The notes: generated by a model from the letters alone, not told the origin. Shown: positions 9,108-18,696, numbered from the stretch's first letter. The stretch is 64,000 nt of DNA from CAYRAV01 sp964422365 (GCA_964422365.1 CAYRAV010000008.1:1-64000); one strand, 5' to 3'. Translations and numbers: made by a program.

Positions 9108-9542
9108 TTATTTCCATTTAAAAACAATAATTCCTATAATAAAAACAATAACACCAATCAATTTTCGAAATTCAAAATTCACCTTTTCAATTCCAAACAA
9201 TCCAAACAATTCTATCAAATATGCCACTACAAGCTGGGCAGATACAATATACATAGCAGACTTTACCGGATCTAATCTTTGAATACTTTGAATAACAGTA
9301 TACGTAATAAAGGCACCAAGTACACCGCCAAGAAGCATATATTTGTGATCTACATGAAACAGAGAAGAAAAATTACCTTCCTTTCCTGTGAAATACCATG
9401 CAAGAATACACACAAGAAATGCAGATATCTGTACAAAAGCAGTAGCTACCCACAAACTGGTCTGTTTAGTAATACCAGTATTAAAAACTCCCTGTATACT
9501 CATCAAAGCCCCTGAAATCAAAGCTATCACTATTCCCAACAT
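9108..9542 (-). CDS. Small DMT-superfamily transporter, YdcZ type
   Basis: A 144-aa inner-membrane protein with about five hydrophobic helices and the pattern of the DMT_YdcZ (DUF606) family: a short half-size unit starting GIVIALISGALMSIQGVFNTGI and ending GVIVFIIGIIVFKWK. Half-size members are thought to dimerise, and the substrate is unknown. The start is fixed by AGGAGG upstream of the ATG. No functional link to its neighbours is evident. Confidence 0.85.
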   Translation of the reverse strand: MLGIVIALISGALMSIQGVFNTGITKQTSLWVATAFVQISAFLVCILAWYFTGKEGNFSSLFHVDHKYMLLGGVLGAFITYTVIQSIQRLDPVKSAMYIVSAQLVVAYLIELFGLFGIEKVNFEFRKLIGVIVFIIGIIVFKWK

Positions 9543-9716
9543 TTCAACAACCTCCTGTCAACCTATTTAAATGATAGTATGACCGGCTGCTATTAATTTT
9601 ATTCTTATGTTTGTGAAACTAATAAATGATGAATACTACAAATTATTTAAATATGCTATAATATTTATAATGATTCAAAACAGACCCATCATACTTTATG
9701 TATTCGAGGTCTGTTC

Positions 9717-9890
9717 TATCGCATGCTTGAAAATTGCCTGCCACTTGTTAATAAGCCCTAAAATTACATAAATCATGTAAAAACCTAACCCACTCCATAC
9801 AATAACCAGGTATTTCCCATAATTCCCACTCCATGGTTGCAGAAATTTTTGGTACTTTTTGTGCAACTTTTAATTTTCAAACATGCTCTA
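9717..9890. repeat. Family 1 inverted-repeat element (174 bp), different interior
   Basis: The left end has GCATGCTTGAAAATTG and the reverse complement of the right end has TAGAGCATGTTTGAAAATTA. The interior differs from the copies at 5802 and 36644 and holds its own short palindrome, GTTGCA paired with TGCAAC. It ends four bases before the argD stop codon. Confidence 0.6.
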
Positions 9891-9893
9891 ATG

Positions 9894-11087
9894 CTATTCT
9901 ATATATTCTTTAAAGCAAGTTTCCAAAATATCAATCATTTCATCCACATGCTCTTTCTGAATGATCAGAGGAGGTAAAAACCGAATAATATTTGTGCCTG
10001 CTGTTATTAATATAAGTCCCTTTTCTAATCCTTTTTGTACAAACCGGCCTGCACCACAATTCAGCTCTAACCCCTGCATCAGGCCTTTCCCGCGATGTGC
10101 AATAACAAAATCGTATTTTTCTTTTAACTGTTCCAATTTTTGTTCTAAATAAATAGATATTTCTTTTACATTTTCTATTACATTTGTTTTTTCAAACAGA
10201 TCAAATACTTTACTAACTGCTGCTGCAGCAAATGGATTACCACCATAAGTTGTTCCATGATCCCCCGCTTCTAATGCACTTGCAACTTCAAATTTTGCTG
10301 CAAATGCTCCAACAGGCACACCACATCCAAGCGCTTTCGCACAAGTAATAATATCTGGCTGTACATCATAACTTTGATAGGCAAACATACTGCCAGTACG
10401 CCCCATACCACATTGTATTTCATCACAAATCATTAAAATGTTGTTTTCATCACATAATTTACGAATTCCCTGCATAAATTCTTCTGTGGCAGGATGTATG
10501 CCGCCTTCACCTTGTACTGTTTCAAATATAATGGCACAAGTGTGTTCTGTAATCTTAGATTTTACACTGTTCAAATCATTATAGTCTGCAAATACAATTC
10601 CTGGCAGCAGTGGTTTAAATGGCTCCTGGTATTTTTTGTTTCCAGTAACAGACAGTGCACCCATTGTTCTTCCATGAAAAGAATGATTCATTGCAATTAT
10701 TTCAGATTTTGTACCTTTTTTATTAAGATATGCATGTTTTTTTGCTAGTTTTATTGCACCTTCAACTGCTTCTGCACCACTATTCGTGAAAAATACTTTA
10801 TCCATTCCTGATGCCTTTACTAACTTTTCGGCAGCTTCTGCCATTGGTACTGTATAAAAATAATTTGATACATGCAATACCTTATTGATTTGTGCTTTTA
10901 GGGCATCATTATACGCTGTGTTTCCATACCCAAATGCAAAAACTGCAATACCAGAAGTGAAATCCAAATATTTTTTTCCATCTGTATCATATAAATAAAC
11001 ACCATCACCATGGTCTAATACAATTTGATAACGATTATAAGTATGAATCAATGCCTGCTCTGCCTGATCAATATATTCTTTCATCAT
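9894..11087 (-). CDS. argD: Acetylornithine aminotransferase
   Basis: A PLP enzyme that converts N-acetylglutamate semialdehyde to N-acetylornithine. It has the class III aminotransferase features FTSGIAVFAFGY, NSGAEAVEGAIKLAKKHA, the cofactor-contacting CDEIQCGMGRTG, the Schiff-base Lys in IITCAKALGCGVPVGAF, and THGTTYGGNPFAAAA near the phosphate site. Length (397 aa) is normal. It is the last gene of the argC-GNAT-argJ-argB-argD block, with 14 bases to argB. An AGGAGG precedes the start. Confidence 0.96.
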   Translation of the reverse strand: MMKEYIDQAEQALIHTYNRYQIVLDHGDGVYLYDTDGKKYLDFTSGIAVFAFGYGNTAYNDALKAQINKVLHVSNYFYTVPMAEAAEKLVKASGMDKVFFTNSGAEAVEGAIKLAKKHAYLNKKGTKSEIIAMNHSFHGRTMGALSVTGNKKYQEPFKPLLPGIVFADYNDLNSVKSKITEHTCAIIFETVQGEGGIHPATEEFMQGIRKLCDENNILMICDEIQCGMGRTGSMFAYQSYDVQPDIITCAKALGCGVPVGAFAAKFEVASALEAGDHGTTYGGNPFAAAAVSKVFDLFEKTNVIENVKEISIYLEQKLEQLKEKYDFVIAHRGKGLMQGLELNCGAGRFVQKGLEKGLILITAGTNIIRFLPPLIIQKEHVDEMIDILETCFKEYIE

Positions 11088-11101
11088 ATACTTTATCCTC
11101 C

Positions 11102-12004
11102 TTAATTCACTTCGTGCATATATAACTTCTGTTCATCATCAATAATGGCTGTACCAATACCTTTCTTCGTAAAGAATTCCAGTAACAGACAATGATCTCT
11201 TCTTCCGTCCAGAATATGAACACGATTCACACCTTCATTTACAGCCTCTACACAATTTTTAATCTTAGGAAGCATGCCGCCACTAATTGTTCCATCTGCA
11301 ATTAGCTGCTCTGCATGGTCCAAAGTCAGCACTGAAATTAATGTATTTTTATCATCAGGGTCAGTACATACCCCTTCAATATCTGTTAAAAATGCCAGTT
11401 TTTCAGCTTTAATTGCTTTAGCAATCGCACTAGCTGCATCATCTGCATTAATATTATAACTCTCATAATTTTCTCCCAGACCAATTGGAGCAATAACTGG
11501 AATAAAATCATTGTCTAATAAAGTGTATATTAATTCAGCATTTACTTCTCTTACATCACCTACATAACCGATTTCCTGACCATTTACTAACTTTTTATCC
11601 ACCTTTAACATGCCGCCATCTTTGCCGCTGACACCAACTGCCTTAACTCCCAGCTGCTCGATCATCTGCACCAAACCTTTATTTACCCTATTTAATACCA
11701 TCTCTGCAATTTCCATGGTTTCAGCATCTGTAACACGAAGCCCTTCTACAAACTTTGTTTCTTTTCCCACTTTGTTAATCCACTTGCTGATTTCTTTTCC
11801 ACCACCATGTACTATAATCGGTTTCATACCAACTAATTTTAAAAGTGCAACATCCTTGATTACACTTTCCTCTAAATTTTTATCAATCATGGCACTTCCA
11901 CCATATTTCACAACAACAATTTTATTATTAAAATCTCTGATGTAAGGCAATGCTTCAATTAATGTCTGCGCTTTAATCAGTATCTGGTCTAAATATTCTT
12001 CCAT
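11102..12004 (-). CDS. argB: Acetylglutamate kinase
   Basis: Phosphorylates N-acetylglutamate, usually the arginine-inhibited step when the cyclic pathway via ArgJ is used. The amino-acid-kinase fold is clear: IVVVKYGGSAM near residue 30, PIIVHGGGKEI, GGMLKVDKK, and NINADDAASAIAKAIKAEKLAFLTDIEGV. The N-terminal helix of about 20 residues before the kinase core is characteristic of arginine-sensitive hexameric enzymes. Length is 300 aa. It lies between argJ and argD, separated from argJ by a small repeat. Confidence 0.97.
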   Translation of the reverse strand: MEEYLDQILIKAQTLIEALPYIRDFNNKIVVVKYGGSAMIDKNLEESVIKDVALLKLVGMKPIIVHGGGKEISKWINKVGKETKFVEGLRVTDAETMEIAEMVLNRVNKGLVQMIEQLGVKAVGVSGKDGGMLKVDKKLVNGQEIGYVGDVREVNAELIYTLLDNDFIPVIAPIGLGENYESYNINADDAASAIAKAIKAEKLAFLTDIEGVCTDPDDKNTLISVLTLDHAEQLIADGTISGGMLPKIKNCVEAVNEGVNRVHILDGRRDHCLLLEFFTKKGIGTAIIDDEQKLYMHEVN

Positions 12005-12053
12005 GATAATGTATCCTTTCCTATTTCTTTCTGCATATTCTTTTTTCTAATCA

Positions 12054-12103
12054 TATGCTTAAAAATTGCTTGTTACAAGATGTACATTACAATTTTCAAG
12101 CAG
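12054..12103. repeat. Short family 1 derivative (about 50 bp)
   Basis: ATGCTTAAAAATTG and its imperfect complement CAATTTTCAAGCAG enclose TTGTTACAAGATGT, the conserved inner left-end sequence. It is the ends of a family 1 element with the interior lost, inside the arg operon between argJ and argB. It could act as a processing hairpin in the transcript. Confidence 0.6.
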
Positions 12104-12115
12104 TTTATTTTAAAC

Positions 12116-13339
12116 TTATGACCGGTAATCTCCATTAATTTTTACATAATCGTAGGTCAGATCACATCCCCATGCCACAGCATTGGCATCTCCAGCTTTC
12201 ATATCCGCAATAGCAGTCACTTCTTTTTGTGATAAAATCTCTGTTGCTTTTTGTTCACTATAATCCGTTGCAACACCATTTTCCATTAACTTTAATCTTC
12301 CTGCTGAACTTTCAATATATAAATCAACAACTTCTGGGTCGAACTCTGCACCAGAGTAACCTAACGCACATATGATTCTTCCCCAGTTTGCATCATTTCC
12401 ATATACAGCTGTCTTTACCAGATTAGATGTGATAATCGATTTGCTTAGAAGTACTGCATCCTCTTGTGATTTTGCGTGGATGACCTTTGATTCAAATAAT
12501 TTCGTAGCCCCTTCACCATCTCCTGCCATCATTTTTGCCAGGACCTTTGTTACCATTCCAAATGCTTGGCAAAAAGTCTGATAGTCTGCATCCTCAACAA
12601 CAATTTCTCTGTTTCCCGCCAAGCCGTTCGCCAGTACAATTAAACTGTCATTTGTTGAAGTATCCCTATCTACAGAAATCATATTAAATGATTTTTTTAC
12701 ATCATCACTTACTACTTTCTGCAGCATCTGTTTTGAAATAGCAGCATCAGTTGTAATGACACATAACATAGTTGCCATGTCTGGATGTATCATCCCAGAG
12801 CCTTTTGACATACCTCCAATTGTTAATTTTTTACCATTTAATTCAAATGTTACTGCACATTCTTTGGAAATTGTATCTGTTGTCATAATAGCTTCTGATG
12901 CCATATGTCCTGCTTCTAATGTATCTGATAATAATGATGCAGCTGTTTTTGCGCCTTTGGTAATACGTTCCACTGGCAAAGACATGCCTATCACACCTGT
13001 AGAAGCTGTCAATACTGCCTTTTCATCAACATTTAATTCTTCTGCAGCTGCCTGCGCCATCTTTAAATTAGCCTCTGCACCTTCTTGCCCTGTACATGCA
13101 TTTGCAATTCCACTATTTAAAATAACTGCTTGTGCCGTTTCACAGTTTTTCACAATATTTATATCCCATTTCACTGGTGCTGCTTTTACTATATTTTTTG
13201 TAAAAGTTCCCGCCACTTTAGCCGGCACTTTACTATAAACAAGTGCCATATCCTTTCTATCTTTATATTTAATCTCTGCTGCTGTTCCTGCTGCTAAAAA
13301 TCCCTGTGCTGCTGTGACACCGCCTTGTATGATTTCCAT
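12116..13339 (-). CDS. argJ: Bifunctional ornithine acetyltransferase / N-acetylglutamate synthase ArgJ
   Basis: ArgJ moves the acetyl group from N-acetylornithine back to glutamate and often also makes N-acetylglutamate from acetyl-CoA. The proenzyme cleaves itself at the Ala-Thr bond visible in HPDMATMLCVITTDAA. GSGMIHPDM, NMISVDRDTSTNDS and the C-terminal GNDANWGRIICALGYSG are family signatures. Length (407 aa) is typical. The ATG follows AGGAGG and overlaps the end of the GNAT gene by 46 bases. Confidence 0.97.
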   Translation of the reverse strand: MEIIQGGVTAAQGFLAAGTAAEIKYKDRKDMALVYSKVPAKVAGTFTKNIVKAAPVKWDINIVKNCETAQAVILNSGIANACTGQEGAEANLKMAQAAAEELNVDEKAVLTASTGVIGMSLPVERITKGAKTAASLLSDTLEAGHMASEAIMTTDTISKECAVTFELNGKKLTIGGMSKGSGMIHPDMATMLCVITTDAAISKQMLQKVVSDDVKKSFNMISVDRDTSTNDSLIVLANGLAGNREIVVEDADYQTFCQAFGMVTKVLAKMMAGDGEGATKLFESKVIHAKSQEDAVLLSKSIITSNLVKTAVYGNDANWGRIICALGYSGAEFDPEVVDLYIESSAGRLKLMENGVATDYSEQKATEILSQKEVTAIADMKAGDANAVAWGCDLTYDYVKINGDYRS

Positions 13340-13827
13340 TCGCTCTTACCTCCTAATCTTTCGCTTATTATGTCTTTCTCTAAATCTGATATAAAATGTA
13401 CCACATTTTCTGTATTTAGTATTGTTTCATAATAATTGATATCTTTTCTTTCATTCCAGCCCAATTCTTTCCAGAATGCATTCCCCATTCTATTTTTTGC
13501 AAAAGCAATCAGTGTTACTTTATTGATATGCTCTTTCTTCAATGCTTCAATGGCCGCTTCTGCAAGATGTGTGGCAATTCTTCTATGTCGGTATGCTTCA
13601 TCCACACATACATGGTAGAAACAACCAGTCCGTCCATCATGGCCACACAAAATGGAACCCACTATCTTCCCATCCTCTTCTGCAACTACACTGGTTGCCG
13701 GGTTTCTTTTTAAAAAGCGTTCAATTCCTTCTCTTGAATCGTCAATACTTCTTATTCCAAAACCAGAAATATGCTTCCATAATGTATAGACTGCATCATA
13801 ATCTTCCATCGTCATGGCTCGTATCAT
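13294..13827 (-). CDS. GNAT-family N-acetyltransferase in the arg operon
   Basis: A 177-aa acetyl-CoA-dependent acetyltransferase. The GNAT core runs from residue 2 (IRAMTMEDYDAVYTLW) through VVAEEDGKIVGSILCG, with the acetyl-CoA loop near VDEAYRHRRIATHLAEAAIEALK. Its place between argC and argJ, overlapping argJ, suggests a role in arginine metabolism, for example glutamate acetylation, but sequence alone does not show the substrate. The C-terminal 20 residues beyond the core extend into argJ and may not matter. The start has GGAGGAG upstream. Confidence 0.9.
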   Translation of the reverse strand: MIRAMTMEDYDAVYTLWKHISGFGIRSIDDSREGIERFLKRNPATSVVAEEDGKIVGSILCGHDGRTGCFYHVCVDEAYRHRRIATHLAEAAIEALKKEHINKVTLIAFAKNRMGNAFWKELGWNERKDINYYETILNTENVVHFISDLEKDIISERLGGKSEWKSYKAVSQQHRDF

Positions 13828-13863
13828 AATACTCCTCCACTTATTTTTCCACCTTTTGGCTTT

Positions 13864-14811
13864 TTATAGATTAAGCCCCTTATCTTCATCACATCCAAGT
13901 GAAATATTCAGACATTGAATTGCTGCTCCTGATGCTCCTTTTCCAAGATTATCGAACTGTGCAGACAATACCATTCTTTCCTCATTTCCTGTAATATAAA
14001 TTTTCAATCCATCCCATCCTGTGCATTTATTTGCAGCCAGCATGCCGCCTTCGTCTGCCTTTGCATCAAATGGCATTACTTGAATAAATTTCTGATCTGC
14101 ATAATATTCAGCAAAGAATTTCTGTAGTTTCTCAGGAGTCTTATTTTCCTTTAAAAATTCATTATATATTGGTAAAGAAACAAGCATACCGCTATAATAA
14201 TCTGCTACAATAGGCGAAAATAGTGGTGTCCTTGCAAGTCCTGCTATTTTCTTCATTTCTTTTAAATGTTTATGTTCCTGTGTCAGTGCATACTCTCTTG
14301 GTGCTTCCAATTCACTAGAACGTTTTTCTTGCTCATATTCTGCAATCATCTTTTTACCACCGCCGCTATAACCTGTAAGTGAAAAAGCAGATATAGGATA
14401 ATCTGCTGGCAAAAGCCCTGATTGCACCAAAGGATAGGAAAGTGCAATAAATCCTGTAGCATGGCATCCTGGTACAGCAATCCGTTTTCCATTTGCAATG
14501 GCATCATGATGCTGTTTTGATAATTCCGGAAAACCATATGCCCACCCTTCCTCTGTTCTATGAGCAGTTGATGTATCAATAATTTTTACGCTTTCATTTT
14601 CTACCAGACTGACCGATTCTCTTGCAGCTGCATCAGGCAGACATAAAAATACAATATCTGATGCATTAATCAGTTTTCTTCTTTCATTCATATCCTTTCT
14701 CAATTCCTTTGTAATCGAAATAATTTCAATATCGTCACGCTCCATAAAACGTTCATGGATCCTTAATCCGGTTGTTCCTTCACTTCCATCAATAAAAATC
14801 TTTGTTTTCAT
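13864..14811 (-). CDS. argC: N-acetyl-gamma-glutamyl-phosphate reductase, type 2
   Basis: Reduces N-acetylglutamyl phosphate to the semialdehyde with NADPH. The shorter type-2 form is indicated by 315 aa and the start IFIDGSEGTTGLRIHERF. The catalytic Cys lies in AVPGCHATGF. FSLTGYSGGGKKMI and the C-terminal FDNLGKGASGAAIQCLNISLG are conserved. It is the first gene of the minus-strand arg block and divergent from argG, so both are probably controlled from the shared 660-bp region. Confidence 0.96.
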   Translation of the reverse strand: MKTKIFIDGSEGTTGLRIHERFMERDDIEIISITKELRKDMNERRKLINASDIVFLCLPDAAARESVSLVENESVKIIDTSTAHRTEEGWAYGFPELSKQHHDAIANGKRIAVPGCHATGFIALSYPLVQSGLLPADYPISAFSLTGYSGGGKKMIAEYEQEKRSSELEAPREYALTQEHKHLKEMKKIAGLARTPLFSPIVADYYSGMLVSLPIYNEFLKENKTPEKLQKFFAEYYADQKFIQVMPFDAKADEGGMLAANKCTGWDGLKIYITGNEERMVLSAQFDNLGKGASGAAIQCLNISLGCDEDKGLNL

Positions 14812-15254
14812 TTCTATACATCTCCATTCTAAACAGATTTCCTGTTCTGTTTTGTCTATTCTAAATATTCAGGTCCGATATTTTGCCTATTTCGATAAAG
14901 TTAATTGCTGCATATCCATAAAATATTCTTCCGTATTTTGTAATATATTTTATCAAAACTTAAAAATTTTACTAAGTGTTCCCATTATATCATATGACAT
15001 CAATATAAAAAAGCCCTCTTCGCTCTTTTATACACAGACAAAACCAAACAGTCCTTTTTGATTTTATAATTATACATTAAAATTTATTTTTATGCAATAT
15101 ATTTTTTTACTGTTCTAGTCTTTTCGTTTTCATTTTATTTTTCTATAACAGAAGTGCAGTATTCCATCTAACTATTCGGCTGTGCAGACTTTATTTCACT
15201 TTAGATAAACACCATATGCAGCTATTAAAAATCAACCTTTGGCAAGACTTGCAT

Positions 15255-15281
15255 AACTATTTCTGTATGGCTGAACTGTAA
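15255..15281. repeat. Family 2 repeat end in the argC-argG control region
   Basis: TATGGCTGAACTGTAAT matches the right end of the complete copy at 4644, and the preceding TATTTCTG matches, inverted, the left end of the copy at 47065. A clear partner end was not found; CTATTCGGCTGTGCAG near 15172 may be a decayed one. Confidence 0.45.
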
Positions 15282-15311
15282 TCATTTTATTATGATTTTT
15301 TTAAATACTGC

Positions 15312-15340
15312 TTGCATAATAATTCTTACTGTTGTATATT
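15312..15340 (+). promoter_or_regulatory. argG promoter with ARG-box-like sequence over the -35
   Basis: TTGCAT (15312-15317) and TATATT (15335-15340) are spaced by 17 bases. TGCATAATAATTCT overlapping the -35 resembles one ArgR/AhrC half-site pair (TGAAT-N4-ATTCA) with two mismatches. Repression by arginine through ArgR is therefore likely but unproven. The leader to the argG start is about 125 bases. Confidence 0.5.
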
Positions 15341-15407
15341 TAGATAGGTGTATATAAAAACAATTGCACAAAAGTTAGAAATAAACAAACATGTTTTCAT
15401 TTCTGGA

Positions 15408-15445
15408 TTTAAGAAACAATTGAACATTATTACTTGTTTCTTAAA
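15408..15445 (+). promoter_or_regulatory. Perfect 12-bp inverted repeat in the argG leader
   Basis: TTTAAGAAACAA and TTGTTTCTTAAA are exact complements around a 14-base loop, ending 28 bases before the argG ATG. It is AU-rich, has no following T-run and lies too near the start for a terminator. It could be an operator dyad or an mRNA stability or translation-control hairpin. Confidence 0.55.
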
Positions 15446-15473
15446 TAAACAAAATTAAACGGAGGTAATACAT

Positions 15474-16694
15474 ATGAAAGAAAAAGTAGTACTTGCATAT
15501 TCAGGAGGATTAGACACAACTGCGATTATTCCATGGTTAAAGGAACATTATGACTATGATGTTGTATGCTGTTGTATTAATGTTGGACAAGGTGAGGAAT
15601 TAGATGACTTGGAAGAAAGAGCAAAACTTTCTGGTGCCAGCAAATTATACATTGAAAATGTTGTAGATGAATTCTGTGACGAATACATTGTTCCTTGTGT
15701 ACAGGCAAATGCAATTTATGAAAATAAATATTTACTTGGAACTTCTATGGCAAGACCTGTCATTGCAAAAAGGTTAGTAGAAATTGCAAGAAAAGAAGGT
15801 GCGGTTGCTATCTGCCATGGTGCAACCGGAAAAGGAAATGATCAGATTCGTTTTGAACTCGGTATCAAAGCACTTGCTCCTGATATCAAAATCATTGCTC
15901 CTTGGAGATGTGATACATGGCAAATGGATTCCCGTGAAGCTGAAATTGAATACTGCGAACAACATGGTATTCATTTACCATTCTCTGCTGACTCTAGTTA
16001 CAGCCGTGACAGAAACTTATGGCATATCAGTCATGAAGGTCTTGAGTTAGAAGATCCTTCTAACGAACCTAATTATGATCATCTTCTTGTACTTGGTGTT
16101 TCTCCTGAAAAAGCCCCGGAAGAAGGCGAGTATATTACAATGACTTTTGAAAAAGGGGTTCCCGTTTCTGTAAATGGAAAACAAATGAAAGTTTCTGAAA
16201 TCATCACCATCTTAAATGAATTGGGCGGAAAACATGGTATTGGTATTGTTGATATTGTAGAAAACCGTGTTGTTGGCATGAAATCCCGTGGTGTATATGA
16301 AACACCAGGTGGAACTATCTTAATGGAAGCTCACCAGCAATTAGAAGAATTAATCCTAGACAGGGATACATATGCAATGAAAAAAGATATTGCAAATAAA
16401 TATGCCTCTGTCATTTATGAAGGTAAATGGTTTACACCACTCCGTGAAGCATTACAGGCATTTATCGAAACAACACAACAATATGTAACAGGTGAAGTTA
16501 AATTCAAACTATACAAGGGCAACATTATAAAAGCTGGTACTACTTCTCCATATTCATTATATAATGAATCCCTTGCCTCATTTACAACAGGAGAATTGTA
16601 TGATCACCATGATGCAGAAGGATTTATTAATTTGTTTGGATTATCATGCAAAGTACGTGCTATGAAAATGGCTGAAGCTGAGAAAAACGAATAA
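15474..16694 (+). CDS. argG: Argininosuccinate synthase
   Basis: Joins citrulline and aspartate with ATP to make argininosuccinate. The N-type ATP pyrophosphatase loop is VVLAYSGGLDTTAIIPWLKE at residue 4. ATGKGNDQIRFELG and FSADSSYSRDRNLWHISHEG are family signatures. Length (406 aa) is standard. It is transcribed alone, away from argC, from its own promoter, and ends at a strong terminator. No argH is next to it, which is unusual, and no argF or carAB is in the window. GGAGGT precedes the ATG. Confidence 0.98.
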   Translation: MKEKVVLAYSGGLDTTAIIPWLKEHYDYDVVCCCINVGQGEELDDLEERAKLSGASKLYIENVVDEFCDEYIVPCVQANAIYENKYLLGTSMARPVIAKRLVEIARKEGAVAICHGATGKGNDQIRFELGIKALAPDIKIIAPWRCDTWQMDSREAEIEYCEQHGIHLPFSADSSYSRDRNLWHISHEGLELEDPSNEPNYDHLLVLGVSPEKAPEEGEYITMTFEKGVPVSVNGKQMKVSEIITILNELGGKHGIGIVDIVENRVVGMKSRGVYETPGGTILMEAHQQLEELILDRDTYAMKKDIANKYASVIYEGKWFTPLREALQAFIETTQQYVTGEVKFKLYKGNIIKAGTTSPYSLYNESLASFTTGELYDHHDAEGFINLFGLSCKVRAMKMAEAEKNE

Positions 16695-16725
16695 TTAGTA
16701 TAATATCTTTTCATAATATCATTTC

Positions 16726-16769
16726 AAAAACCCTGATGAAAAATGAGAATGTTTTCATCAGGGTTTTTC
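16726..16769 (+). terminator. Rho-independent terminator after argG
   Basis: AAAAACCCTGATGAAAA pairs with TTTTCATCAGGGTTTTT around ATGAGAATG. The stem is perfect and T-rich on the plus strand. Confidence 0.95.
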
Positions 16770-16860
16770 TTTTACAGACTTTTATAAACATCTGTTTCGT
16801 TTTTACAAAAAAATTCTTTTACTTTAATTTCCACTTATTTCAAATTTTCAAATCTATCCC

Positions 16861-17319
16861 TTACACTTTTACTGCCTTTCCTTCCTTCTTTTCTAAAAGC
16901 ACTTTTCTTCCAATAAAGTTCCATACCATAACAATAAAAGTTGCTACTAATTTCGCCAATGTCAGTTTTACCTTTTTATTATCAATAAAGGAAAAAATTC
17001 TGATAAGCGATACCCATATTTGTGGAAAACCATCCATCATAAACCAAATAACAACCTGATTTATTCCAAGTCCAATTAAACTTAATACAAGAAATATAAT
17101 AAATTCTTTCTGTCTGCTTAAATCCTCCCTGCTCTCAAAAACAAATTTCATACTACATACATAGTTGAATACCAGTGATACAGAAAAAGAAATTGGTGCA
17201 GAGATCAAATGATTCAATCCTATGACGGAAGTCAAAAACATAAGTAAAAAATAATCTATTAAAAATGCCAATCCCCCTACTACTCCAAATTTCAAAATTT
17301 GCTTAATAATCTTTTGCAT
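16861..17319 (-). CDS. GtrA-family membrane protein
   Basis: A 152-aa protein with four hydrophobic helices and the GtrA pattern FGVVGGLAFLIDYFLLMFLT at the N-terminus and KLVATFIVMVWNFIGRKVLLEKK at the C-terminus. GtrA proteins are proposed to help move lipid-linked sugars across the membrane for surface glycosylation. No glycosyltransferase gene is adjacent here, so the partner is unknown. The C-terminal tail is basic. Confidence 0.9.
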   Translation of the reverse strand: MQKIIKQILKFGVVGGLAFLIDYFLLMFLTSVIGLNHLISAPISFSVSLVFNYVCSMKFVFESREDLSRQKEFIIFLVLSLIGLGINQVVIWFMMDGFPQIWVSLIRIFSFIDNKKVKLTLAKLVATFIVMVWNFIGRKVLLEKKEGKAVKV

Positions 17320-17448
17320 CTCTTTTTATTCATCCTTTCTTAGTTTTATTGTAATAATGATTATCCATCCAATTTTTAAATTAATTGTCTTAGTTAAACA
17401 GCCTGACAAGTCTTGAACAGTATCACTAAATGATAACTATTTTATCTA

Positions 17449-17886
17449 TCATATAAAATCTCCCAAATAATCTATTTTCCAAAAAACTAATAACACATTT
17501 CTTAATAGAAAAAATACTACTACAATTCCTAAAGCAATCCATATGAAATAATCAGGAAGTCTATCATATATTTTTCCATCTTTTTTTATAAAAAAAGAAT
17601 AGAATCCAACTATATAATAATATATTGCTGTCACTGCCATATATAATATAATGGGATTAGCTAAAAAGGAATCCATGAAACGAAAGGATAACAGTGCATT
17701 TACTGCCCTTGTTCCTCCACATCCCGGGCAATACAAATGTAAAATATCATGAAACGCACAATTTGAAAATGGAATATAAAATTTCCATTCACAAATATGA
17801 TAAAATACTATATACAACAAGATGCCAACCAGACATATTAAACTGCCACAAAATATATTCCATTGTATCTTATATTTTTTCTCCAT
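17449..17886 (-). CDS. DUF2752 membrane protein
   Basis: A 145-aa protein with about three membrane helices and the DUF2752 signature LYCPGCGGTRAVNALLSF. The conserved cysteines suggest metal binding or redox chemistry, but no function is established. A GAGGTG lies upstream of the ATG. It is probably independent of the GtrA gene about 130 bases downstream. Confidence 0.88.
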   Translation of the reverse strand: MEKKYKIQWNIFCGSLICLVGILLYIVFYHICEWKFYIPFSNCAFHDILHLYCPGCGGTRAVNALLSFRFMDSFLANPIILYMAVTAIYYYIVGFYSFFIKKDGKIYDRLPDYFIWIALGIVVVFFLLRNVLLVFWKIDYLGDFI

Positions 17887-17989
17887 AAAACAATTTCACC
17901 TCACTTTAACCACTATAAATTATAGACTGATATACCTGCCATGTCAAAAGTATTTTCACAGATAACAGCACAAAAATTTATGATAATAA

Positions 17990-18018
17990 TTGCCTAAGAA
18001 TACTTTATATGTTATAAT
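17990..18018 (+). promoter_or_regulatory. Sigma-A type promoter for the DUF4190 gene
   Basis: TTGCCT and a perfect TATAAT (18013-18018) are separated by 17 bases, about 115 bases upstream of the ATG. Confidence 0.7.
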
Positions 18019-18131
18019 TTCTAATTAGTTATAGCCAGCTATGCAAAATATATTTCATGATGACGAATGGACAGATGCATTTCTAACTACCCAATCATCA
18101 AATACTACTTATCAAAAAGGAGGAAACTACA

Positions 18132-18680
18132 ATGGATGAACATAATAGTTCAGAACAACAGGATACATCTTCAGACAGTATGTCCAACGAATATCCAGCA
18201 GATTCTAACACACATGGTGTAACCTTAGAAAAAAATTCTAATCAAGGACAGCCAGCTGATAACTCAAACACACAAACCAATTCAAATTACATAGACAATT
18301 TTTCTCTACAAGGTTCACAGAATGAACAAAATGGAGATTTTGTTACTCCTGGTTATAATCATTCCAATTACAATAATAACATTAACAATACATCACAAAA
18401 TGGTCTTTCTTCAAATGATCAGAATGCCAAAAATTTTGCTACCATTTCTCTGATATGTGGTATTGTTGCGATTCTTTGCTCTTGTTGCTGCAGATGCTTA
18501 GGTCTTCCTGCTGCTATTGCTGGTATTATTACGGGTTTTATGTCAAAATATGACAATGGACAAAAAGATGGAATGGCTATTGCCGGAATTATATGTTGTA
18601 TTATTTCCATTATTATTACAATCATATTTGCAATTATATATATTTCAGCTGGTTTCTATGCTACAATAACACAAATATAA
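18132..18680 (+). CDS. DUF4190 membrane protein with long disordered N-terminus
   Basis: Residues 1-95 are hydrophilic and rich in N, S and Q, probably disordered. Residues 96-182 have the DUF4190 layout of two hydrophobic segments around GFMSKYDNGQKDGMAIAGIICCII. A run of cysteines (CSCCCRCLG) follows the first helix. The function is unknown. AGGAGG precedes the ATG. It is a single-gene unit with its own promoter and terminator. Confidence 0.88.
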   Translation: MDEHNSSEQQDTSSDSMSNEYPADSNTHGVTLEKNSNQGQPADNSNTQTNSNYIDNFSLQGSQNEQNGDFVTPGYNHSNYNNNINNTSQNGLSSNDQNAKNFATISLICGIVAILCSCCCRCLGLPAAIAGIITGFMSKYDNGQKDGMAIAGIICCIISIIITIIFAIIYISAGFYATITQI

Positions 18681-18696
18681 ACATATATTGTTTTAT

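Noticed and set aside
13294..13339. Frameshift between the GNAT gene and argJ
   Set aside because: Both proteins are complete and argJ has its own AGGAGG site, so the 46-base overlap is ordinary operon packing.
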